NCBI GenBank assembly: GCA_946547105.1
Contig: CAMNOV010000005.1
Location: 1 to 54,118 of the forward strand
Direction: 5' to 3'
From: an uncultured Clostridia bacterium
Lineage (GTDB): Bacteria > Bacillota > Clostridia > Oscillospirales > Oscillospiraceae
DNA: 54,118 bases
Shown: positions 30,827-39,847 of the stretch, one piece after another
How the letters are laid out: every line of letters starts with the position of its first letter
How positions within the stretch are numbered: position 1 is the first letter of the stretch
Position numbers and translations under genes: made by a program
The notes under the pieces: generated by a model
Told to the model about the DNA's origin: nothing
Seen by the model: only the letters and a program-made list of their open reading frames with translations
Database searches by the model: none

Positions 30827-31828
30827 TTAAAGCTCCATGGTCGCATAGGCGTTCAGATCGCTCCCGGCGCGAACGCCCGCCAGATATTCGTAGTAGGCCT
30901 GTGCGCCGATCATCGCGCCGTTATCCCCGCAGAGCTTCAGCGGCGGAATAAAAAGCTGGTACCCATGCTCCGCGGCTGCCTTCTGAAAATCGGCGCGAAT
31001 GCGGGAATTGGCGGCCACGCCGCCGGCTATGACGATCCTGTCTCTGCCGAGCTCGGCTGCGGCCTGCATCGTGCGGGGCACCAGACTGTCGCTGACAGCC
31101 TTGGTGAAGGAAGCGGCCAGCGCGGCGCGGTCGATCTCCTCCCCCTTCTGCTCGGCGTTGTGAACGAGATTGATCACCGCCGTCTTCAGACCGGAGAAGC
31201 TCATGTCGTAGGGATTGCCGTCCACATGGCCGATCGGGAAGCTGTAGCGCGTATCGTCCCCGCCCTGGGAGAGCTGATCGATCGGCCTGCCGCCGGGATA
31301 AGGCAGCCCGAGCACGCGCGCCGTCTTGTCAAAGCACTCCCCGGCCGCATCGTCGCGGGTCGCGCCGATGATCTTCATGTCGGTATAATCGCGCACGTCC
31401 ACCAGCAGCGTGTTGCCGCCGGAGATGGCCAGGCAGAGATAGGGCGGCTCCAGCTCCGGGTAAGCCAGGTAATTGGCCGCCATGTGGCCGCGGATATGGT
31501 GCACGGGAATGAGCGGAACGCCGAGAGCAAGAGCGGCCGACTTGGCGAAGTTCACGCCCACCAGCACCGCGCCGATCAGGCCCGGCGCATAGCTCACAGC
31601 CACGGCGTCGATATCCTGCTTTGTGATGCCGGCCGCCTCGATCGCGCGGCGGGCCAGGATGGAGATCGACTCCACATGACAGCGGGACGCGATCTCCGGC
31701 ACGACGCCGCCGTAGACGGCGTGCAGATCGGCCTGGGAAAAAATCTGGTCGCTGAGGATCTTCCGGCCGTCCTCCACGACGGCGACCGCCGTTTCATCGC
31801 AGGTGGATTCAAAAGCGAGTATTTTCAA
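30827..31828 (-). CDS. tsaD: tRNA N6-threonylcarbamoyladenosine transferase TsaD
   Basis: 333 residues, the catalytic subunit that puts threonylcarbamoyl on A37 of ANN-decoding tRNAs. ILAFESTCDETAVAVVEDG at the start and the metal-binding HHIRGHMAANY (about residue 110), plus SGGNTLL and GGVAANSRIR, are conserved. The start is TTG (31826-31828) with GAGG upstream. TsaB and TsaE, the usual partners, are not adjacent. Confidence 0.95.
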   Translation of the reverse strand: MKILAFESTCDETAVAVVEDGRKILSDQIFSQADLHAVYGGVVPEIASRCHVESISILARRAIEAAGITKQDIDAVAVSYAPGLIGAVLVGVNFAKSAALALGVPLIPVHHIRGHMAANYLAYPELEPPYLCLAISGGNTLLVDVRDYTDMKIIGATRDDAAGECFDKTARVLGLPYPGGRPIDQLSQGGDDTRYSFPIGHVDGNPYDMSFSGLKTAVINLVHNAEQKGEEIDRAALAASFTKAVSDSLVPRTMQAAAELGRDRIVIAGGVAANSRIRADFQKAAAEHGYQLFIPPLKLCGDNGAMIGAQAYYEYLAGVRAGSDLNAYATMEL

Positions 31829-31838
31829 AGCATTAGCC

Positions 31839-32282
31839 TCATTTCAAAAATCTTGTCATTAAGATCGCGTCCTCTTTGGGCGCGTCGTAATAGCCTTTTC
31901 TTCGCCCGACGGGCGCAAAACCGAAGCGCTCATACAGGGCGATGGCCGGGGCGTTCGATTCCCGCACCTCGAGGGTAACGAAAGACAGACGCAGCTCTTC
32001 GGCACGGCGCAGCAGCGCTTCGATCAGCGCGGATGCGATCCCCTGCCGCCGATGGTCCGGAGAGACAGCGACATTGGAAATATAACCCTCGTCGAGAACG
32101 AACATCATCCCGACATAGCCGAGCACAGACTCCCCTGCTTCCGCCACCAGGAATTCATGGTGCTCGTCGGGCAGTTCCGCCTTCAGTTGGTCGCGCGTCC
32201 AGGGGATGGAAAAGCAGCGATGCTCCAGCTCGACCAGCGCGTCCAGATGGCGCTTGTCGCCATCAAGAATATGATAATCCAT
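31839..32282 (-). CDS. rimI: Ribosomal-protein-alanine N-acetyltransferase RimI
   Basis: 147 residues of the GNAT fold. The acetyl-CoA motif VSPDHRRQGIASALIEALL, FVTLEVRESNAPAIALYERFGF and GRRKGYYDAPKEDAILM are RimI hallmarks. It acetylates ribosomal protein S18 or other N-termini. It lies between polA (1-base gap) and tsaD (10-base gap). Confidence 0.93.
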   Translation of the reverse strand: MDYHILDGDKRHLDALVELEHRCFSIPWTRDQLKAELPDEHHEFLVAEAGESVLGYVGMMFVLDEGYISNVAVSPDHRRQGIASALIEALLRRAEELRLSFVTLEVRESNAPAIALYERFGFAPVGRRKGYYDAPKEDAILMTRFLK

Positions 32283-32283
32283 G

Positions 32284-34839
32284 TCAGTGCGCCTCTGCCC
32301 AGCTGTGGCCGATGTGCGCGTCCGCCGTCAGCGGAACGGCGAGGTCGGCTGTGTGCTCCATCTCATAGCGCAGCAGCTCGCACACGCGCTCCGCCTCCTC
32401 CTCCGGGCATTCGACGATCAGCTCGTCGTGCACCTGAAGAATCAGCTTGGCCTGCAGCTTTTCTTCCCGCAGGCGCTCGTACACGCGGACCATGGCCAGC
32501 TTGATGATATCGGCCGCGGTACCCTGGATAGGCATGTTCAGCGCCACGCGCTCGCCGAAGGAACGCATGTTGAAGTTGGAACTCTTGAGCTCGGGCAGAT
32601 CTCTGCGTCGACCGTAGAGCGTGGAGACGTAGCCGTCGGCGCGTGCCTGCTCGACGATATGCTTCATGTAGTCGCGCACACCGTGATATTTGGATAGATA
32701 CGCTTCGATATAGGCCTTGGCCTCGTTTGGCCAGACGCCGATATCCTGCGCCAGAGAAAAAGCGGAGATGCCGTAGACAATGCCGAAGTTGACGGCCTTG
32801 GCGCGGCTGCGCAGCAGCGGCGTGACCTGATCAAGAGGTGTATCAAAGACCTGCGAGGCCGTAACGCGGTGGAAATCCTCGCCGCTGAGGAAGGCCTCCT
32901 GCATGGTCTTGTCATCGGAAATGTGCGCCAGCAGACGCAGCTCGATCTGGCTGTAGTCGGCGTCCACCAAAACATGACCGGGAGACGCAACGAACATCCG
33001 CCGGATCTGCGCGCCGAGTTCTTTGCGCACCGGGATATTCTGCAGGTTCGGCTCGGTCGAGGACAGGCGGCCCGTCGCGGTCACGGTCATCTGAAAGTTG
33101 GTGTGGATACGGCCGTCAGGCTCGATGACCTTCAAAAGCCCTTCGGCGTAGGTGGATTTGAGCTTGGTGAGCATCCGGTAATCCAGCACCTCGTCCACGA
33201 TGGGATGCTTGCCGCGCAGTTTGTCCAGGACGTCCGCGTTCGTGCTCCAGCCGGTCTTGGTCTTCTTGCCGGAGGGCAGCATCAGCTCGTCAAACAGCAC
33301 CGTGCCGAGCTGTTTCGGAGATAGGATATTGAATTCATGACCCGCGTGCCGCCAGATGCTCTCCTGCAGGGCGGCGATTCCCGCGTTGAGGCTTTCGCCG
33401 AACTCATAGAGCGCCTTGCGGTCGACGAAAAAGCCGACCTGCTCCATATCGGCCAGTACCCGGCAAAGCGGCATTTCGATCGTTTCAAACAGTTCGGTCA
33501 TGCCGAAGTCCGCCAGCTTCTGCTTCATCGGCTCCCAAAGCGTAAAAATTGCCTCGGCACCGGTTTTTTCCTCGCCCAAATAGCGCGCGGACAGTTTCTC
33601 CAGCGCATAGTCACTCGCGGTGGCGTCCAGCAGATAGCCGGCCAGGGCCGTATCGAACACGAAGCCGTCCACGCTCAGGCCTTCCTTCATCAGCAGGCTC
33701 ATTAGGTTTTTGACATTGTGGGAAAGCTTCGGGACTTTTTCGGAGAAGACCGTGCGCAGCAGCTCCTGGTACGCGTCCCCGCAGCCGTTCCAGGACGCGG
33801 AATAAACGGTCTCACCGTCGCAAAGCTCCAGACGGTCGAGACTTTCGGGCGCATAAACAGCGATCACCGGACCAGCCGCAAGCTTGTCCAGGAAGGCGGA
33901 CAGGTTTTCCGCGTTCAGCTCCACACGGGGCATCGCGGCGGCCGTCGCCTTTTCGATCACTTCCGCAGGAGCTTCCAGGCCCCATTTTTCGATAAACTTC
34001 TGAAAGCCAAGGCGCTGAAAGAGCGAAAACAGCTCAGGACGATAGTTTTTGTCCCAGCGGTTTTCCTCCGGGTCAAAGTCCATCGGGACCTCACAGAGGA
34101 TCGTCGCCAGCCAGAAGGACTTTCTGGCGCTCTCCTCCCCTGCGGCGAGCTTTTTTCGCAGACTGTCCTTGATGTCAAGGCCGTCCAGCCCCTCGTAGAT
34201 CGCGTCGAGCGAACCGAAGCGGTGCAGCAGATCCAGCGCCGTCTTTTCCCCGACGCCGGGCACGCCAGGGATATTGTCCGAGCTGTCTCCCATCAGGGCC
34301 TTGAGATCGACCATGCGCTTCGGCTCGAAGCCGTATTCCTCAAAAAAGCGCTCCGGCGTATAGAGGATGGTCTCAGTCTGGCCCAGGCGGCTTTTGACCT
34401 GGCAGACGGTGGTATGCGGTGTGACGAGCTGCAGGCTGTCCTTGTCACCGGTGACGATCACGCAGTCCCAGCCGGCTTTTTCGCATTGAACGGATACCGT
34501 GCCGAGGATATCGTCCGCCTCGAAGCCGGCCAGCTCGTAATGCCGGATCCCCATGTCGTCCAGCGTTTCTTTCAGCAGCGGCATCTGCACCACAAGCTCC
34601 TCCGGCATCGGATGGCGAGTCGCCTTATAGTCGGCGTCGGCCCGGTGGCGGAAGGTCGGCTCCTTGCGGTCAAAGCTGACGCAGAGCGCGTCCGGCTTCT
34701 GCTCCTCCAGCAGGCGCTGCAGGATCGCCAGAAAGCCATAGACCGCGTTGGTGGGCGTGCCGTCCGGCGCATTGAGCGCACGCACTCCGTAAAAAGCGCG
34801 GTTGACAATGCTGTTGCCGTCCAGAATCATACATTTCAT
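32284..34839 (-). CDS. polA: DNA polymerase I, proofreading domain degenerate
   Basis: 851 residues. The N-terminal 5' nuclease (about 1-290: MILDGNSIVNRAFYGV, VTGDKDSLQLV, MGDSSDNIPGVPGVGEKTA) and C-terminal polymerase (motif A VDADYSQIELRLLAH, motif B RSRAKAVNFGIVYGIS, motif C QVHDELIVE) are intact. The middle domain lacks the exonuclease carboxylates: where DxE is expected there is VYAPES, and the NxxxD and YxxxD motifs are also gone. This matches the inactive proofreading domain of Bacillus-type Pol I. Its ATG follows uvrB by 4 bases. Confidence 0.96.
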   Translation of the reverse strand: MKCMILDGNSIVNRAFYGVRALNAPDGTPTNAVYGFLAILQRLLEEQKPDALCVSFDRKEPTFRHRADADYKATRHPMPEELVVQMPLLKETLDDMGIRHYELAGFEADDILGTVSVQCEKAGWDCVIVTGDKDSLQLVTPHTTVCQVKSRLGQTETILYTPERFFEEYGFEPKRMVDLKALMGDSSDNIPGVPGVGEKTALDLLHRFGSLDAIYEGLDGLDIKDSLRKKLAAGEESARKSFWLATILCEVPMDFDPEENRWDKNYRPELFSLFQRLGFQKFIEKWGLEAPAEVIEKATAAAMPRVELNAENLSAFLDKLAAGPVIAVYAPESLDRLELCDGETVYSASWNGCGDAYQELLRTVFSEKVPKLSHNVKNLMSLLMKEGLSVDGFVFDTALAGYLLDATASDYALEKLSARYLGEEKTGAEAIFTLWEPMKQKLADFGMTELFETIEMPLCRVLADMEQVGFFVDRKALYEFGESLNAGIAALQESIWRHAGHEFNILSPKQLGTVLFDELMLPSGKKTKTGWSTNADVLDKLRGKHPIVDEVLDYRMLTKLKSTYAEGLLKVIEPDGRIHTNFQMTVTATGRLSSTEPNLQNIPVRKELGAQIRRMFVASPGHVLVDADYSQIELRLLAHISDDKTMQEAFLSGEDFHRVTASQVFDTPLDQVTPLLRSRAKAVNFGIVYGISAFSLAQDIGVWPNEAKAYIEAYLSKYHGVRDYMKHIVEQARADGYVSTLYGRRRDLPELKSSNFNMRSFGERVALNMPIQGTAADIIKLAMVRVYERLREEKLQAKLILQVHDELIVECPEEEAERVCELLRYEMEHTADLAVPLTADAHIGHSWAEAH

Positions 34840-34843
34840 AGGT

Positions 34844-36823
<1,980 letters not shown>

Positions 36824-36849
36824 TACATCACCCCATAATCATTCATATT

Positions 36850-36878
36850 ATTATACCATTTTCTCCGTGCCATGACAA
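36850..36878 (-). promoter_or_regulatory. Sigma-A promoter of the uvrB operon
   Basis: TTGTCA (36873-36878) and TATAAT (36850-36855), 17-base spacer, on the minus strand, 27 bases before the ATG. Confidence 0.85.
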
Positions 36879-36939
36879 GAAGATGCTTTCCTGCGGCGGC
36901 TAAAAAGCAAAGAAAAAGAGCGGCTCGCCCAAATTATCA

Positions 36940-36968
36940 TGGACTTCCGCTGTCGTCTGTGGTAGAAT
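36940..36968 (+). promoter_or_regulatory. Promoter of the PAP2 phosphatase gene
   Basis: TGGACT (36940-36945) and TAGAAT (36963-36968), 17-base spacer, followed by AAAGGAG before the ATG at 37000. Confidence 0.6.
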
Positions 36969-36999
36969 CGAGCAGAATCAAAAACAAAGGAGTAATCAA

Positions 37000-37647
37000 A
37001 TGGAAGCTACTGCCGCAGCCATGTGGCTCAACACGGCTTTTGCCGGCTTTGACCAGGCCGTGACCGCGGGCGTTCATCAGCTGTATGACGCCGCCGGATG
37101 GTTCTTTTCCCCGTTTCTGGAGTTGATCTCTCTGATGGGCAAGGGAGGGATCTTCCTGATCCTCCTGTCACTCTGCCTGATCGTCAGCAAGCGGACCCGG
37201 CGCTTCGGCACCGCGATGCTGCTCGGCGTCACGATCGGCGCCCTGTTCACCAACCTCTTTATCAAGGTCGTCATCGCAAGGCCAAGGCCATATGCGGACG
37301 AAAACGGCTTCTTTTATCCGCTGTGGCAGATGATGGGCGCCCATACGGAAAGCGACAAGAGCTTCCCCTCCGGACATACCACCGCCGCTTTCGCGACGAT
37401 GGTGCCGGTATTCCTGCTCGGCAAAAAACGCATCAGCTGGACGGCGCTGATTTTCGCCTTTCTGATGGGCCTGAGCCGCATCTATCTTGTGGTCCATTAT
37501 CCCAGCGACGTGCTGGGCGGCCTGATCGTCGGTACGATCGCCGGTATCCTCGGCACGCTGATCGCGCAAAACGTCATCCCCAAGCGTTTTTATTACATGG
37601 ATTTTATCAAGCCGAGGAAGACCGGCAAACACTCCCCCGCTGCATAA
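37000..37647 (+). CDS. PAP2-family membrane phosphatase
   Basis: 215 residues with about five membrane helices and the three phosphatase motifs: KVVIARPRP (about 88-96), FPSGHTT (about 123-129) and SRIYLVVHYPSD (about 159-170). The family hydrolyses lipid phosphates such as undecaprenyl diphosphate or phosphatidic acid at the membrane surface. It is a single-gene unit. Whether it shares the undecaprenyl diphosphate role with UppP encoded at 42491 is not known. Confidence 0.92.
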   Translation: MEATAAAMWLNTAFAGFDQAVTAGVHQLYDAAGWFFSPFLELISLMGKGGIFLILLSLCLIVSKRTRRFGTAMLLGVTIGALFTNLFIKVVIARPRPYADENGFFYPLWQMMGAHTESDKSFPSGHTTAAFATMVPVFLLGKKRISWTALIFAFLMGLSRIYLVVHYPSDVLGGLIVGTIAGILGTLIAQNVIPKRFYYMDFIKPRKTGKHSPAA

Positions 37648-37649
37648 TA

Positions 37650-37681
37650 AAATGGCAGGTTCCGTCGGAACCTGTCATTTC
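37650..37681. terminator. Terminator between the PAP2 gene and rqcH
   Basis: GGCAGGTTCC/GGAACCTGTC stem with a CGTC-type loop, A residues before and T residues after; shared by convergent genes and overlapping the end of rqcH. Confidence 0.8.
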
Positions 37682-39402
37682 TTTTGCCTTAATCTCTCAG
37701 CCAGGACTTCGTCAGCCTGCGATAACAAGGTCTGATAGTCTGTATAGATCACCTTGCCCGGCAGCGAGCCGGAGGGTTTTCTGACAAACCGGATCATCGT
37801 AAGATCTACCGGGATCTTGCCGCCGTCCCTGCCCTGTGAGTGATAGACGGCCAGGCTGGCCGCCTGCTCGATCGTCCGTACGGGCGGCTCTTCGCCCTCG
37901 CAGCGGATGATTACGTGGCTGCCGTGCACCTTTTGCGTGTGCAGCCAGTAATCCGTACGGCGGGCAGTTTTGGTGGTCAGCTCGTCATTTTGGATATTGT
38001 TTCGGCCGACCAGGATCTCAAAGCCGTCGTCCGAACAGTAGCGAAGCGGCCCCTGCGCCTTGACTTTCTCCGGCTTTCCCTTCTTCTGCTTTTTCAGATA
38101 ACCGGTCTCGGTCAGTTCCCGGCGCAGCTCGGCCAGATCCTTTTCGCTCTCAGCGCGCTCGATCTGATCCAGAACGCTTTCCAGATAATCGAGCTGCTGC
38201 TCGCCCTGTGCCAGAAACACGCGCAGATGCTCGGCCGCCGCCTTGAGCTTGTTATACTCTTTGTACATCGCCGCCGCGTTCTGCTGCGGTGTTTTCAGCG
38301 GATCGAGCGGGATGCGGATCTCCGGCAGATCCTCCTGATAATAGTCCTCACAGCAAAGCTCACGATCTCCCTTTTTCACGCGGTAAAGGTTGGCTGTCAG
38401 AAGCTCCGCTTGTTTTCTCACCTCATCGCGGCTCTCCGTGCGCCGGAATTCCTCGCGCTGCAGGCTGAGCTTCCGCTGCAGACGGTCGCGCGCCGTGCGC
38501 ACGGTACGCAGCAGATCATGGCTGCGGCGGCGCTGCCGCTCAGCACGTTCCCGCTGGGCGTAGAAGGAATCCAGCAGCTCGGAAAAGCTCGCGCAGCGGC
38601 GGTTTTCCATTTGAGCGCCGTACTGCCCGATCTCCATAAAGCTGAAATCGCGCGGCGCGCCGTCGTCCAGCAGCATCGTCGGGTAGAATTTCTTCGTGTT
38701 TATCCGCTCGATCAGGGTCGAAAGCTCCGGCGCAAGGGCATCATAATTATCGCCGCAGCGGTAGGCCAGCTCCCGGCAGATCAGCGGCGACAGGCCGGAA
38801 AAATGATTCAGCAGCCAGCGGTCGACCGGGATGGAACGATCGGCAGATGCGATCAGAGATGCAGCTTCATCTGTGCTCAGTTCAAATATGCTGCGCTTAT
38901 TCTGGGCGGGCGGCATGCGGTAAAGCATGCCCGGCAGCAGACGGCGCAGCTCGTCCCCGGCATAGTCCATGCGGCGCAGACAGTCGATGATCCGTCCGTC
39001 GGCCCCGACCAGGACGACGTTTGAGCTGCGGCCGATCATTTCGACGATCAGCGCTTTCCCGGCGATGTCGCCCATCTCATCGCGGGACTCCAGATCGAAG
39101 CGCAGCATGCGCTCATGATCCGGCTGCGTCACGGAGAGGATGCGCGCGCCGACGAGATGCTTGCGCAGCAGCATGCAGAACATCGGCGGCTCGGCGGGGT
39201 TTTCCATCGATTCTGTTGTCAAATGCACGCGGGCGTTTCCGGTACCGGCGGCAACCAGCAGCTTGCCGTTGCCCAGCTTTCCGCGCACGGAAAGAAGCAG
39301 CAGGTCCCGCTCAGGCTGCTGCACCTTTTCAATTTTGGCGCCTTCCAGCTGCGGAGCGAGCTCCGCAGTCAGCGCCTGCAGACAGATCGCGTCAAGCGGC
39401 AT
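37675..39402 (-). CDS. rqcH: Ribosome quality control protein RqcH (NFACT/FbpA family)
   Basis: 575 residues. RqcH binds obstructed 50S subunits with peptidyl-tRNA and adds alanine tails to the nascent chain. The NFACT-N domain (MPLDAICLQALTAEL, VHLTTESMENPAEPPMFCMLLRKHL), a HhH/coiled-coil middle (about 270-430) and the C-terminal NFACT-R domain (DYWLHTQKVHGSHVIIR) are present. The DR pair known to be essential in Bacillus (D97, R98) is Glu97-Arg98 here, a conservative change. It follows mrnC by three bases, with GGAGG inside the mrnC end. Confidence 0.93.
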   Translation of the reverse strand: MPLDAICLQALTAELAPQLEGAKIEKVQQPERDLLLLSVRGKLGNGKLLVAAGTGNARVHLTTESMENPAEPPMFCMLLRKHLVGARILSVTQPDHERMLRFDLESRDEMGDIAGKALIVEMIGRSSNVVLVGADGRIIDCLRRMDYAGDELRRLLPGMLYRMPPAQNKRSIFELSTDEAASLIASADRSIPVDRWLLNHFSGLSPLICRELAYRCGDNYDALAPELSTLIERINTKKFYPTMLLDDGAPRDFSFMEIGQYGAQMENRRCASFSELLDSFYAQRERAERQRRRSHDLLRTVRTARDRLQRKLSLQREEFRRTESRDEVRKQAELLTANLYRVKKGDRELCCEDYYQEDLPEIRIPLDPLKTPQQNAAAMYKEYNKLKAAAEHLRVFLAQGEQQLDYLESVLDQIERAESEKDLAELRRELTETGYLKKQKKGKPEKVKAQGPLRYCSDDGFEILVGRNNIQNDELTTKTARRTDYWLHTQKVHGSHVIIRCEGEEPPVRTIEQAASLAVYHSQGRDGGKIPVDLTMIRFVRKPSGSLPGKVIYTDYQTLLSQADEVLAERLRQKK

Positions 39403-39405
39403 GGC

Positions 39406-39807
39406 CTAATCCTCCAAGATATGCGTAAAAAGCTCCGAAAGACGCTCCCTGCGGCCCAGCAGATACAGCCAGCCGAACAGTGCCTCCAATCCGGTGGCGC
39501 TGTGGTATTCGGCCACGCTGGACTTGGGCGGGATGCCGTGCACCTTCGCGTTCCTGCCGCGGCGGTAGACGGCGTTTTCCTCCTCTGTCAATAAGGGAAG
39601 GATCTTCTCCATGGCCTTAGCCTGCGCCGTGGCGTTGACCTGGCGCACCGTTTCCCGGTGCAGATCCTGGATCGCCAGATGCCCTTCCGCACAGAGCATG
39701 CTGCGGACCAGCAGCTCGTAGACCCCGTCCCCGACATGGGCAAGTCCGAGCATACTGATCCGGTTCACATCCTCGGGATGCATTTCAAGCTGAAAGTAAT
39801 CACTCAT
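39406..39807 (-). CDS. mrnC: Mini-ribonuclease III
   Basis: 133 residues, an RNase III-like catalytic domain without the double-stranded RNA-binding domain. LAHVGDGVYELLVR carries the catalytic Asp, and YHSATGLEALFGWLYLLG the second conserved acidic helix. Mini-III matures 23S rRNA ends. Its start lies just 12 bases after the ftsK hairpin, so it may depend on read-through. Confidence 0.93.
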   Translation of the reverse strand: MSDYFQLEMHPEDVNRISMLGLAHVGDGVYELLVRSMLCAEGHLAIQDLHRETVRQVNATAQAKAMEKILPLLTEEENAVYRRGRNAKVHGIPPKSSVAEYHSATGLEALFGWLYLLGRRERLSELFTHILED

Positions 39808-39819
39808 ATTCTCTCATGA

Positions 39820-39846
39820 GAAAAGGGCGTTGTCTGCGCCCTTTTC
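39820..39846 (-). terminator. Terminator-like hairpin after ftsK
   Basis: AAAAGGGCG paired with CGCCCTTTT around a seven-base loop; the T run on the minus strand is short (TTTTCTC). It starts right after the ftsK stop and ends 12 bases before mrnC. Confidence 0.7.
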
Positions 39847-39847
39847 T

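Noticed and set aside
36824-36900. A LexA (SOS) box at uvrB
   Set aside because: I looked for GAAC-N4-GTTC around the uvrB promoter and found none.
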